Positions 43,082 to 53,544 of a DNA stretch of 64,000 bases are shown piece after piece. The first letter of the stretch is position 1. Each line of letters begins with the position of its first letter. The position numbers were made by a program, and so were the translations under genes. Origin of the DNA: Candidatus Babelota bacterium (GTDB lineage Bacteria; Babelota; Babeliae; Babelales; Babelaceae). The stretch is taken from assembly GCA_013288045.1 (NCBI GenBank), contig JABDCP010000001.1:75736-139735 (forward strand), given 5' to 3'. A model generated the notes under the pieces. That model searched no databases. It had not been told where the DNA came from and saw only the letters and a list, made by a program, of their open reading frames with translations.

Positions 43082-44329
43082 TCACTCTACCAAAAAGGTA
43101 AGGGTATCTTCGATCACTAACAATCTATTATATTTAGCCATGCGCTCAGACCTACAGGGCGCACCAGCTTTGAATTGACCAGCACTCGTACCGACGACAA
43201 GATCGGCAATAAATGTATCCTCCGTCTCTGAAGAGCGGTGAGAGACTATGGTATTTATTTGATGGTCTCTACAAAACATAATTGCTTGCAGCGCCTCGGT
43301 AACTGTCCCTATTTGGTTAGGCTTAATGATGGCTGCATTTGCAGTCTTCTCCTGAATTCCTCGGACAATACGTTGCACGTTTGTTGCAAAAATATCGTCC
43401 CCCACCAGCTGTACCCGATTTGCAAGTTCTTTAGAAAGCTTCTGCCAGCCGCTCCAATCATCTTGTCCTAACGGATCTTCAATCGAGTACAATGGGTAGC
43501 GATTGACCAAGTCTTTATAAAGCGCAATCATCTCATCAGTGGTGTACACGTTCTGATGCCAAAGATAGAGCCCCTCTTCTACTGTCCATTGAGAAGCAGC
43601 CATATCAAGTGCTATCATGCAACTTGAAGTATATTGAGCATTGATACGCTCAACAACCTCACTGAGAATATCAAGAGCCTCATACTCGTTGGCAAATGAA
43701 GAAGCATATCCTCCTTCAAGACCTACCGCTGTTGATTTACCTAGGCCCCTAAGTACTTTACCAAGCTCATGGTAGACCGTAATGCCAAGCTCTAATCCTG
43801 CTCTAAATGTCGGAGCACCAACAGGTACTATGAGAAACTCTTGTATTGTTAAGTTATTTGATGCATGAGCCCCACCATTAATAACATTCAGCATCGGGAT
43901 TGGCATCGTAACAGTATCTACATTATAGAGTGCTGCGAACAATTCAAAGAGTTCAATATCATGCCATAACGCTTCCGCTCGGTAGAGAGCCTGACTGACT
44001 GCAAGCATCGTATTAGCCCCAAGACGAGACTTATCGGAGGTACCATCAAGTTCTATCATTTTGAGGTCAAGCTCCAGCGCACGTGGCTCTTCACCAATAA
44101 GAAGAGGTGCTATTACACTTTCGATAATCTCTACGGCTTTATGCATGCCCTTACCGTCCATGCGCGATTCTTGGTCACGCATCTCTTTGGCTTCATAAAG
44201 GCCAACCGAAGTTCCCCTAGGAACCATGGCTGTTACAAACTCGCCCGTGTCTAAGATAATCTCACACTGCACCGTGGGCCATCCTTGTGAATCGTACAGC
44301 TCCCGAGCAGTCACCTGTGCAATCTTCAT
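43082..44329 (-). CDS. eno: Enolase
   Basis: MLNVINGGAHASNNLTIQEFLIVPVGA, YSIEDPLGQDDWSGW, KPNQIGTVTEALQA, VSHRSSETEDTFIADL. Confidence 0.97.
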   Translation of the reverse strand: MKIAQVTARELYDSQGWPTVQCEIILDTGEFVTAMVPRGTSVGLYEAKEMRDQESRMDGKGMHKAVEIIESVIAPLLIGEEPRALELDLKMIELDGTSDKSRLGANTMLAVSQALYRAEALWHDIELFELFAALYNVDTVTMPIPMLNVINGGAHASNNLTIQEFLIVPVGAPTFRAGLELGITVYHELGKVLRGLGKSTAVGLEGGYASSFANEYEALDILSEVVERINAQYTSSCMIALDMAASQWTVEEGLYLWHQNVYTTDEMIALYKDLVNRYPLYSIEDPLGQDDWSGWQKLSKELANRVQLVGDDIFATNVQRIVRGIQEKTANAAIIKPNQIGTVTEALQAIMFCRDHQINTIVSHRSSETEDTFIADLVVGTSAGQFKAGAPCRSERMAKYNRLLVIEDTLTFLVE

Positions 44330-44409
44330 GACAAACTCTTGACGTTAAGAAGTTTTCTTTATCACACTAACCTTAGAACAAGTTACCATAGAAAAGGAAG
44401 GGTTTTGTT

Positions 44410-44613
44410 ATGATGCTTGATAATTCAACATACAATAAAATTAAGATGCTGAGCACGCTAAGTAAGCTCTGCTGGTTTATCGATAAGCATGCACTCAAGG
44501 ATGCTCAAGAGGCTGGTGATAAAGAATGTGTGAAAGCTTTAACAGCAATCCGCGTGGATTTAGAAAAACATATAGAGTCATTACAAAAATCGATGTGCAT
44601 TATTACACAATAA
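44410..44613 (+). CDS. Small hypothetical protein
   Basis: 67-aa ORF preceded by a GGAAGG-like RBS in a gap not occupied by another gene; no domain recognised. Confidence 0.45.
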   Translation: MMLDNSTYNKIKMLSTLSKLCWFIDKHALKDAQEAGDKECVKALTAIRVDLEKHIESLQKSMCIITQ

Positions 44614-44651
44614 CTTGATAGTTTCGAGTATCTGTATTAATAATGTGTAGA

Positions 44652-45884
44652 TTAATATGTGGTCTCTAAGATGCTCCGCAGCTTAAAAATCCTCAAGCGA
44701 TACACAGAACGCCATAACCCACCGGAGCTATTAAGACGGTACATAAACTGACGTGCATGATGAGCATGAATTAATTGTTCGAAGTTTTTCATACCGTGAA
44801 ACGCCTGGCGTACAGATAGCTCATGCACCCGCCCATAGCCAGAATCGTATCCTATTGCTTCAATCAGGAGATTTTTTTCGACGTTACTCACAATCATAAC
44901 ATGCCCTGAATACCATACAAGATCACCCTCTTCCAATTTCTCCCCCAGCTTTAGCGGCCTAAGATACTTAATCAGCGTTAAGGTATTTTTAAAATAATAG
45001 GGCATAAAGGACATCTGTGCTGCACGCAGAATCATATTGGAGCAGTCAAATCCAGAATGGGGCACAATACTACTCACTGCCGGTCGATCCCAATAGCTTG
45101 CTTTTGCATGACACTTCGTTCCAGATATTTTACTATAACTTACATCATGAAGCAGTTCCCTAAAACTACAACCACCGTAGACATAAGGAATAAAACCACC
45201 CTTCTGGTGAGCCCAACTCCGAATGAGAGATAAAAACGTTTGCAATGATGCATCAAAAGATTTAGCTGCATATACAAGAGCTTTTTCCTTAGGAACCAAT
45301 GCTGAGATTGCAGCTTTCTTTTCAAAACTTACTAAGGACACTCCGTACTCAGTCTCGGTATCTTTTTCTAGCTGGCGCAGAAATCTCGTACCCACAGAAT
45401 AGATTTGGTTCGTTTTTTCATCAAACCAGGGAGCGGACAAGACCAGGACATTCTTCGAGAATTCTTCGATCGGTTTTTCGTAATCTACTGGTGGTGGGAT
45501 ATATTTTCGTAACCTCTGAGGTACGCTGTTAACGAGCACAAGATCTTTCTTCAGCATCCAAAAATCATGCCGCTTTCTATGAAGTCCATCAAGAAAAAAG
45601 AATCCTGAAAATTCTACCCCAACTTCACCTCCAGGATATTCCTTAGTAATAGTAACTAGTTCATTAAACAATAATTGGTGAATCCTGAGACACCCATATG
45701 ATCCCGAATCAGGAGCATAGGGAAGAGTTGCATAATAATCAGTAATCTGCTTTGTACAACTACCCATCTCAAGACCGCATGCATCAGCAACGGGCACTTT
45801 TACCACTGCCTGCTTATGAGCAGGACATCTTGCAGAAAGGGTTATAAGAGTCAGTATCAGATAATATCTCTGTGCTATCTTCAT
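44652..45884 (-). CDS. Secreted NlpC/P60-family peptidase candidate
   Basis: Signal peptide; GFIPYVYGGCSF ... SGFDCSNMILRAAQ ... LEEGDLVWYSGHVMIVSNVEKNLLIEAIGYDSGYGRVHE. Confidence 0.8.
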   Translation of the reverse strand: MKIAQRYYLILTLITLSARCPAHKQAVVKVPVADACGLEMGSCTKQITDYYATLPYAPDSGSYGCLRIHQLLFNELVTITKEYPGGEVGVEFSGFFFLDGLHRKRHDFWMLKKDLVLVNSVPQRLRKYIPPPVDYEKPIEEFSKNVLVLSAPWFDEKTNQIYSVGTRFLRQLEKDTETEYGVSLVSFEKKAAISALVPKEKALVYAAKSFDASLQTFLSLIRSWAHQKGGFIPYVYGGCSFRELLHDVSYSKISGTKCHAKASYWDRPAVSSIVPHSGFDCSNMILRAAQMSFMPYYFKNTLTLIKYLRPLKLGEKLEEGDLVWYSGHVMIVSNVEKNLLIEAIGYDSGYGRVHELSVRQAFHGMKNFEQLIHAHHARQFMYRLNSSGGLWRSVYRLRIFKLRSILETTY

Positions 45885-46088
45885 GGAGTTAGTATAGCAT
45901 GTTCCTCAAGGGCAACAACAGAGTCGGAGCTAGCTGATGAAGTTCCTCGAGGAATCGGGGAGCATATAGTGATCTGCAGGGAAGAATGACCAACTACAAA
46001 CAAGAGCTGTCCCTCATTTCTTTTCATTTCATCCGATTAGTCTATACTCTGGACACCACGACAAACAACCGAACCAACACTTCACCCT

Positions 46089-47480
46089 ATGACTAAACGC
46101 TATTCTACTAGTCTTTTTATTTTCAGACGCGATCTGCGCATTGCAGATAATACTGGACTACACAACGCACTTGAATTATCAGAACACGTAATCCCCTGCT
46201 TTATATTCACCGATGAACAGATCGGTCCCGATAATACCTTTAGGAGTATGCACGCTATTCAATTCATGGTGGAATCATTAAAAGATCTTGCACATGAGTT
46301 TGAAAAAAAGAGAGCTCACCTATTTCTCTTTCATGGAACTCCCCATACAATAGTTGAGGGTCTGATACGTACTGAAAAGATTAATGCAGTCTTTGTAAAT
46401 CGCGATTATACGCCCTATAGCAAAGTTCGGGATGAGCTCATTGAGAAGATCTGCAACAAGAACAACGTTGCTTTTATAACGAGCCCAGATAGCCTTTTAA
46501 TCGAGCCGGAAAATGGTCTCAGCGCGCAAGGTACCCCCTATCAAAAGTTTACGCCATTCTTTAACAAGAACCGACTGTTACCTATAGCACAGCCTATGTA
46601 TAATCACCATGCTCACTACGTAACAAGACTTACTTCCCCTTTCGTCCCTCATGCATTTCTTGATAGTCTCGTTCCCTCCGGAACAGCCTTGTACACCCAT
46701 GGCGGTCGTACTGATGCACAACAGATCATCATGCATCTGAAAGATTTCAAAAATTATGAGATCACCCATGATGTTCTTTCCTTACACACAACTAAGCTTT
46801 CTGCGCACAATAAATTTGGCACCATCTCAATTCGTGAATTGTACCATGCAGTAGTTCGAGCCGTAGGCAGAAGTTCAGGGCTCTTGCGTCAACTCTATTG
46901 GCATGATTTTTTTACCCATGTTGCTTACTTTAATCCCAAGGTCTTTGGTCATGCCTTTCAGAAAAAATTCGAACAGGTACCCTGGAGCACCAACAAAAAG
47001 GATTTTGAAAGATGGTGCACAGGCTCGACAGGCTTTCCTGTCGTTGATGCAGGTATGCGACAATTAAATGCAACTGGCTATATGCATAACCGAGCTCGGC
47101 TTATTGTAGGTTCGTTTCTTACCAAAGATTTACACATCTCATGGCAATGGGGAGAAAAATATTTTGCGCAACAACTTGCAGATTATGACCCGTGCGTAAA
47201 CAATGGAAACTGGCAATGGGTAGCTTCTACCGGATGTGATGCACAGCCCTTTTTTAGAATTTTCAACCCTTGGTTGCAACAGAAAAAGTTCGACCCTGAA
47301 TGTACCTATATTAAAAGATGGATTCCTGAACTTATACATTGTGATCCGAAGATTATACACACGTGGTATAACCAGAAGAATACCATCAATGGGTATCCCT
47401 TGCCGATGGTCGATCATGCAACAGAAAGCACAAGAACAAAGGAGCTTTACAGGGAAGCAGCCGCCAAGTTCCGCGAATAA
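46089..47480 (+). CDS. phr: Deoxyribodipyrimidine photolyase
   Basis: FIFRRDLRIADNTGL; GSTGFPVVDAGMRQLNATGYMHNRARLIVGSFLTKDLHISWQWGEKYFAQQLADYDPCVNNGNWQW. Confidence 0.96.
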   Translation: MTKRYSTSLFIFRRDLRIADNTGLHNALELSEHVIPCFIFTDEQIGPDNTFRSMHAIQFMVESLKDLAHEFEKKRAHLFLFHGTPHTIVEGLIRTEKINAVFVNRDYTPYSKVRDELIEKICNKNNVAFITSPDSLLIEPENGLSAQGTPYQKFTPFFNKNRLLPIAQPMYNHHAHYVTRLTSPFVPHAFLDSLVPSGTALYTHGGRTDAQQIIMHLKDFKNYEITHDVLSLHTTKLSAHNKFGTISIRELYHAVVRAVGRSSGLLRQLYWHDFFTHVAYFNPKVFGHAFQKKFEQVPWSTNKKDFERWCTGSTGFPVVDAGMRQLNATGYMHNRARLIVGSFLTKDLHISWQWGEKYFAQQLADYDPCVNNGNWQWVASTGCDAQPFFRIFNPWLQQKKFDPECTYIKRWIPELIHCDPKIIHTWYNQKNTINGYPLPMVDHATESTRTKELYREAAAKFRE

Positions 47481-47593
47481 CAAGTTCTTTTAATAATAAC
47501 CAGGATTTTTATAAGCTTAATCTCTCGACAATTCCCCGTAAGGGATCTAAGCTTTGTTCGATCAGCCCTTGAACAATTTATCAATGAGTACCT

Positions 47594-48205
47594 ATGTTTG
47601 ATTTTACCACAGCTATCATATCGATCATCGTTTTCATAAGTGCATTGACCTTCCATGAGTTCTGCCATGCCTTAACGGCATACCTTCTTGGAGATAACAC
47701 GGCACAACGCATGGGACGTCTCACCTTAAACCCCCTTGCACATATTGATCCCTTAGGTCTATTATTTCTAATTTTGGTCCGATTTGGATGGGCCAAGCCA
47801 GTACCTTTTAATCCTAACAACTTTACTCACCCTCGGCTTTATTCTGTAATTGTTGGTCTCGCAGGACCTTTCTCCAATATTCTTCTTGCGACAATATCTC
47901 TGATAGCACTACATCATGTCTCATCTTTTTTACCGTTAGCGTGGACACTCGTGTGGAATGAATTTTTTCAACTAAGCGTGTGGATTAACGTCATGCTGGG
48001 GGTTTTCAATCTGCTACCCATACCTCCTCTAGATGGGAGTCATCTTCTTAAGGCACTGATGCCTCAGAAACTTTTGCCCTACTATTACCAATTTGAACGC
48101 GTCTCTTTTATTATACTCATCGTACTCATAATGCTTCCACCTTTTCGTAACGCTCTCCTACAAGCAATCACCTTCGTGATAGGCCTCCTGGCGCTTCTTG
48201 TTTAA
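47594..48205 (+). CDS. Site-2 protease-family (M50) membrane metalloprotease
   Basis: TFHEFCHALTAYLLGD (HEXXH) and LLPIPPLDGSHLLKALMP (NPDG-like motif). Confidence 0.88.
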   Translation: MFDFTTAIISIIVFISALTFHEFCHALTAYLLGDNTAQRMGRLTLNPLAHIDPLGLLFLILVRFGWAKPVPFNPNNFTHPRLYSVIVGLAGPFSNILLATISLIALHHVSSFLPLAWTLVWNEFFQLSVWINVMLGVFNLLPIPPLDGSHLLKALMPQKLLPYYYQFERVSFIILIVLIMLPPFRNALLQAITFVIGLLALLV

Positions 48206-48326
48206 AAAAAGAAAAATGATGCTGACCACTGCCGATGTGCTGCGGATCACTAAAAATCCTTACAAGTTGGCGTGTAACCCAGAAAGTAGATACACTAGAA
48301 TGAACATTACATATGAGGGGAAATCC

Positions 48327-49016
48327 ATGCAACGAAACTGTGTACTTTTAGTGGTAGTCAGTTGTTCATTAGCTCTTTTTGGTCACAAAGATTCTCAAGG
48401 GGAGCCGCGCAATAAACATGCTCATGAAGCTGCGGAAGTAGGAAAGATTGCTGTGGCATCCGTTGCTGCAGCGTGCTTGTATGGCATTATCAATGATCAG
48501 ATTACGGCTCGTATCTGCCCTGAATATTTTACTAAAGGGTTTCATAGAGCGATGGTGCAGAGAATGTCTGAAGGATGGCTCAAAAGTACACTCTCTACCA
48601 CAAAATCTCCCACAATTTTGGGTCTTGTGTGGGGAACAATAGCGACTTGGTGGATGGGAGCCGCTCTGAGTGTTCCCATAACTCTTGCTGCTCGAGTACC
48701 CTTTGGAAAAACACCAAAACTAACGATGAAAGACCTCATAAAACCAACAGCTTATGCATTTGGTTGCATGGGGATCACGGCATTAGCCGCAGGAATCATA
48801 GGGTATAACAAAGCATGTACTGATCCAAATTTTCGTAATCTGTTTAGGCATGCTGCTAACGGAGTTTCAGAAGAGGCTCTCCCTTCGTTTATTGCCGATG
48901 CCTGTGCCCATAGGTCTGGCTATGCAAGCGGGATTGTTGCAGGATTAGCCCTTTGCGGCTGGATTGTCCACGAACGATATGCAAGAAAAAAAGTGCAGGA
49001 CTTCGAGGATCAATAA
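48327..49016 (+). CDS. Membrane protein of unknown function with signal-like N-terminus
   Basis: Start MQRNCVLLVVVSCSLALFG preceded by GAGGGG RBS; several hydrophobic segments; no domain recognised. Confidence 0.55.
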   Translation: MQRNCVLLVVVSCSLALFGHKDSQGEPRNKHAHEAAEVGKIAVASVAAACLYGIINDQITARICPEYFTKGFHRAMVQRMSEGWLKSTLSTTKSPTILGLVWGTIATWWMGAALSVPITLAARVPFGKTPKLTMKDLIKPTAYAFGCMGITALAAGIIGYNKACTDPNFRNLFRHAANGVSEEALPSFIADACAHRSGYASGIVAGLALCGWIVHERYARKKVQDFEDQ

Positions 49017-49107
49017 GATCACCATGTCTTTCATATGTGCTCTATTTCTAATATCCCGATAGCATGAGTCAGCTTTGCTCCTCCCGAAAGCTTACATTTG
49101 CCTTTTT

Positions 49108-49320
49108 TTATTGAAAGGGCGAGATAACGCTTTTCGCGGCTGCGATTTGTTTTTGCCCTGATTCAGCCAGTTGGCGTTGCTGAGATTCGAAAATATCTTT
49201 AAGGGCAACAAGAATACTTGCGGATCTTCATCGGAAATTGTTTCATTAAGATAACGATAGAATTTCTGGATTACGCAAATCTTCTAATAATTTTCCTTCA
49301 TAGTTTCTGAATTCTCTTCT
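49108..49320 (-). pseudogene. Degenerate HigA/TIGR02684-like antitoxin remnant
   Basis: Reverse-strand frames join as NYEGKLLEDLRNPE / FYRYLNETISDEDP / ASILVALKDIFESQQRQLAESGQ only with two frameshifts; resembles addiction-module antidote proteins. Confidence 0.4.
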
Positions 49321-49334
49321 CATAATGGTCCTTA

Positions 49335-49661
49335 TCACTTTTCAGTTTTAAGCGCAGCAAGCTCTTTACCCAAGAAATAACTTAAAAAAGTCCGAATTAC
49401 CACAAGTATCGCAAGCATACCGATATCGTAGTAAGTAGGTTTCACCATTGATTCAATAATGTCTGCACCAATCATGAACTCAAGGCCAAGAATAATACCA
49501 TATCCAAGCTCAAGTCTCAGGCTATTAACATCTATCTTATCCGTAAATAAACCCTTGCAAAAAAGATATGCGGCTTTCAGTCCCGCAAAGAAAATAATAC
49601 CGCTCCCTATGAGCGATAAAAGTTCGTCAGCTATCAGCAAAGATTCTTTATAATACAACAT
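49335..49661 (-). CDS. DUF1622-family membrane protein
   Basis: LRLELGYGIILGLEFMIGADIIESMVKPTYYDIGMLAILVVIRTFLSYFLGKEL. Confidence 0.8.
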   Translation of the reverse strand: MLYYKESLLIADELLSLIGSGIIFFAGLKAAYLFCKGLFTDKIDVNSLRLELGYGIILGLEFMIGADIIESMVKPTYYDIGMLAILVVIRTFLSYFLGKELAALKTEK

Positions 49662-49677
49662 TTCATTCCTTTCTTGC

Positions 49678-50511
49678 TTAACTCGACAACGAGTAATGTC
49701 CTTTTTTATACCTAATAAAACCCTCAGTTTCAAGATCATTCAATATCTGTTTCACTTTCTCAGCTGGTCGTGCAATTGTCTCTACGAAATACTCTTCACT
49801 GAGGGTTGACCCAATCACAAGCATTTTCAAGATAGCTCCACGTACTTGCCGATCAGAGCCTTCAAATCGAGACTGTTTTGCATGATGCTTACTCTTCCTA
49901 CTAGGGTTCTTGAGTGTTTTTTTGAGCATCACTCCATAGTCCATCAAGGCATAATACCAGGTGCGCGGATTGTTCTTATCAAGAGTTTGCTCAATGAGCG
50001 GCATAAGATCCCGGTCATGCACTTCTGTCTCATCTTTAAAAAACTCGTGAATATATACGGACCGAATGTTGGTTTCGATAAAGATCGTAGGTTTATTAAA
50101 AGCAAAGGCACAGATCGAGGCTGCGGTGTTGGGTCCAATCCCTTTAAAGGCTACGAGAATCTCCGGATCCTGAGGAACAGCCCCTCCATGTTCTGCAACA
50201 ACCACTTCAGCAAACTGCTTAAGCGCTATGGCACGCCGATTATACCCAAGCCCCTGCCAAGTGGCTATAACTCTATCAAGCGAAGCTTGAGCTAACGATT
50301 GAATAGTGGGAAACACTCCAAGAAATTCCTCATATTTTTTTGCAACACGATCAGTTTGGGTTTGTTGCAACATAATCTCAGATACCACTATATGGTAAGC
50401 ATTGTCGACATTCCGCCAAGAAAATAATCGCTTGTTGCTTTCATAGTAACCATAGATCAGGTTCTTAAATAGGGTTACTTCCTTTTCAGATAATGTTTGT
50501 ACCCTTGGCAT
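49678..50511 (-). CDS. MutY-like A/G-specific adenine glycosylase lacking the Fe-S cysteines
   Basis: SEIMLQQTQTDRVAKKYEEFL, WQGLGYNRRA, FKGIGPNTAASICAFAF (HhH-GPD). Confidence 0.85.
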   Translation of the reverse strand: MPRVQTLSEKEVTLFKNLIYGYYESNKRLFSWRNVDNAYHIVVSEIMLQQTQTDRVAKKYEEFLGVFPTIQSLAQASLDRVIATWQGLGYNRRAIALKQFAEVVVAEHGGAVPQDPEILVAFKGIGPNTAASICAFAFNKPTIFIETNIRSVYIHEFFKDETEVHDRDLMPLIEQTLDKNNPRTWYYALMDYGVMLKKTLKNPSRKSKHHAKQSRFEGSDRQVRGAILKMLVIGSTLSEEYFVETIARPAEKVKQILNDLETEGFIRYKKGHYSLSS

Positions 50512-50621
50512 GGTGAGACTCCAATTCGTATCCAATATCCCTGATGTCTTTAGATTAAGTATTTTAAGCTATCAAAGACTAAACAGTTGCAACAAAACGA
50601 ACACCCCTTTACTGAATAGTC

Positions 50622-53249
50622 CTAGGAACCCATACGCCCTACACGAACTAAGACAAAACGCTCCCTTGTGAGATACCTTTTAACTACTTCTTGCATTTCC
50701 TGCTTACTTGTTTGCGCAAGATGAGCTGCTCGAGTATCAAAGTAATCATTTGGTAACCCAAATTTATCAAGAGCAAGAAGTGTTGCAGCCGTTGAAATGT
50801 TTGATTCAAAAGCACTTACCAAACTATTAATAATAGCTTGTTGCGCTTCAGTAAACTCGTCATCAGAAACTTCGTTGATGGCTGAATCAATAACATACTC
50901 TATGGCAACTTCCGCCTCTTTAAGGCGATCATTTGAGACAATCGTACGGATGACAATAAGGCCTTTATCTTTATCTACACGAGAAAGCAACGAGCCTCCA
51001 ATGGTATAGAAAAGTCCTGATTGCTCACGTAAATCAAATAGCCGAGATGCCATTGAACCAAGTACACCGCCTGTAAATATCTGATCAAACAATAGAAGCT
51101 TATCATAGTCTTTATCTAAGCGGGACACAGAAAGTGCTCCATAATAAAGCACTGTCTGATCTCGCATTATAGGATAATTTACTTCATGCCATTTCACCGG
51201 CTTAATTTCAGGAAAGACAAGTGGTTCTACGGCTGTCCCTTTCCATGAAGAAAGTACCTCTGAAAGCACCTGTTGGAGTGTATAATTTTTCATATCTCCC
51301 ACAATAGCCATTCGAGCTCCGCAAGGGCTAAAGTATTTCTTATAATGAGCAATAATATCATCTCTCGTAATTGCCTGTACCCCTTCAGCGGTGCCCATGG
51401 CATTTTTACTATAGGGATGATCTTTATAAATATCTTGGCGTACAAGCTGCCCAGCAAACTGCTCTGGGGCATCCCAATATTCTTTTAATCCAGCAAGCAT
51501 ACGGGCACGAACGCGCTCAATTGCATCATTGTTCATCGTAGCATGCACAAGCATTTGTTGAAGCAACTCCAGGGCCTTAGGGAGGTCTTCAGAAAGTACG
51601 CTCATCTTAATTTGACCAGGAGAACTTGAGATACTCATACCTAAAGACTCAGCAGTATCGGCAAACTCTTGAGCAGAATAATCTTTTGTCCCTTCTAATA
51701 GCATTGCAGCAACAAAGGCGCTAATTCCTTCTTTTCCTTTGGGATCATATAAATGATCTGCAACAAAATCGACAAGAAAATCTATTTTGGGAAGATGCGA
51801 AGATGCATGAGAGAGCACCTTAAGTCCATTGTCTAGCTCAAAAACTTTTGCTCGAGGAAAAGCAAATGGCTTTGGAGGAACTACCTTGATCTCTTTTACC
51901 TGGCAACCTTCCTCTACCGCCTCTTCTCTACTTCTACCTGAAAGTATTCGAGCATCTTCCTCATCAGAAAGCTCCTGTAAAAGGAGCCAATGCTGTTTCT
52001 CTTGCTCTGAAATAGGTTCGACCAAACCGCGTTGCATAAGTGCCGGTCGCAAGTAGTTTCTTACAAAGCTCTGCACATCCGCTGCAAGTTCATCTTTTGA
52101 TTGTTGGGTCCTTGTGTAAAGATAATTTTCATCTCCTGTTGCAAGATAAAACTTTCCTAGTTCATAGGCTTGCTTTGAAAGATTTTCAAGAAGTGATAGC
52201 TGGTCAACTTCGACCTGCTTAATCGCGCGCACAAGCTCATTATGGGTAACCCCATTGGTAACAATGTCAGCAAGTTCTTGATGTACTACTTGTATAATTT
52301 GATCAAAAGTGACGCCCTCACGAGGTTGAAAATAGAAAAAGAGTATCCCCGCATCAAACAGATCATAGGTAAATACATCAAGGTCGGTCACCAGCTCACG
52401 CTCATCGACCAATTTTTTATAGAGTCGAGACCCCTTACCATCGGCAAGAACCCAGAGAATGATATCTACAAGATAGTCAACCTTATGAACTGCACCGGGG
52501 ATTTCCCATGCAATAATGTAACTTGGTAGTTGCACATCACGGTAGATAGTTACCGATTTGCTTTGAAGATCACTGCCGTGATAAAAAACTTCTTTTTTAT
52601 ACTCAAAATTCGGCGTAAGATGGCCAAACTCTTTCTTAACAAGCTCAATCGTTTTATCAGGATCTATATCTCCGACGATTACCAGTGTTGCATTGTTCGG
52701 TATATAATGCTTCTTATAAAAATTCACCAGGGATTCGCGCTTTAGGCTCCATAAATCTTGCTTATACCCGATAATTGGATAATGGTAAGGGTGATCGGGA
52801 AACATCATCCCAACAAGATCTTCTACAACACTTGACGTATAGCTATCCTTATACATCTTGAGCTCTTGAATAACCGCTTTCAATTCAGAATTTAAATGCT
52901 CTTCTTTAAAAGTGGCATTGTGCATACAGTCTGCTAGGATGTTTAAGGCGGGTTCCCATTGTTGCGAGGGAAAATCAAATAAATAACCAGTATAATCATA
53001 GGAGGTAAAAGCGTTCGTATAGCCTGAAAGCTTATGTGTAATAAGATTGATGTCACATTCGGAAAGCTTTTTCGTGCCTTTAAATATCATATGCTCAATA
53101 AGGTGTGCTATTCCTTTTTCGCTCGTCTTTTCATCTTTAGAGCCAACATTATACCACAGCTGAACAGATACCTTTGGCACTACCGATGAGGGCTTAAGTA
53201 ATACGGTGAGCCCATTTGATAAAACTTTCTTAATGACATGTGGTTTCAT
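50622..53249 (-). CDS. M16-family zinc metalloprotease, two-domain fusion
   Basis: IAHLIEHMIFKGTKKL (HXXEH) in the N-terminal half; second, inactive-looking M16 half after ~residue 480. Confidence 0.92.
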   Translation of the reverse strand: MKPHVIKKVLSNGLTVLLKPSSVVPKVSVQLWYNVGSKDEKTSEKGIAHLIEHMIFKGTKKLSECDINLITHKLSGYTNAFTSYDYTGYLFDFPSQQWEPALNILADCMHNATFKEEHLNSELKAVIQELKMYKDSYTSSVVEDLVGMMFPDHPYHYPIIGYKQDLWSLKRESLVNFYKKHYIPNNATLVIVGDIDPDKTIELVKKEFGHLTPNFEYKKEVFYHGSDLQSKSVTIYRDVQLPSYIIAWEIPGAVHKVDYLVDIILWVLADGKGSRLYKKLVDERELVTDLDVFTYDLFDAGILFFYFQPREGVTFDQIIQVVHQELADIVTNGVTHNELVRAIKQVEVDQLSLLENLSKQAYELGKFYLATGDENYLYTRTQQSKDELAADVQSFVRNYLRPALMQRGLVEPISEQEKQHWLLLQELSDEEDARILSGRSREEAVEEGCQVKEIKVVPPKPFAFPRAKVFELDNGLKVLSHASSHLPKIDFLVDFVADHLYDPKGKEGISAFVAAMLLEGTKDYSAQEFADTAESLGMSISSSPGQIKMSVLSEDLPKALELLQQMLVHATMNNDAIERVRARMLAGLKEYWDAPEQFAGQLVRQDIYKDHPYSKNAMGTAEGVQAITRDDIIAHYKKYFSPCGARMAIVGDMKNYTLQQVLSEVLSSWKGTAVEPLVFPEIKPVKWHEVNYPIMRDQTVLYYGALSVSRLDKDYDKLLLFDQIFTGGVLGSMASRLFDLREQSGLFYTIGGSLLSRVDKDKGLIVIRTIVSNDRLKEAEVAIEYVIDSAINEVSDDEFTEAQQAIINSLVSAFESNISTAATLLALDKFGLPNDYFDTRAAHLAQTSKQEMQEVVKRYLTRERFVLVRVGRMGS

Positions 53250-53544
53250 ATGTATCCTATGCGCATACTGTGCGCTCACTAAATAATAATGATTGTCCAC
53301 CAAGAATAGCGCACTCTTACCATTAATTCAAACCTAAGCAAATGAGTTGAGCGTAAGCAATGAACGGAGGCAACAAATTGTATGAGCTTTTGAAACTCAT
53401 CATCTTTGTCACCTGCAGTCTCATAAGAAAGATATCTTAAAGTACATTGGCGCTCTCAATCAGTCGATGTACCTCGCCAAGGAGATAAAAGGGAACTGAA
53501 AGAAGTGTATTATGAATTATGCCAAACCCAAGGTCCAACCACAG

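Noticed and set aside
52010-52030. GGTTCGACC resembling a tRNA T-loop
   Set aside because: Lies inside the M16 protease gene; no cloverleaf around it.
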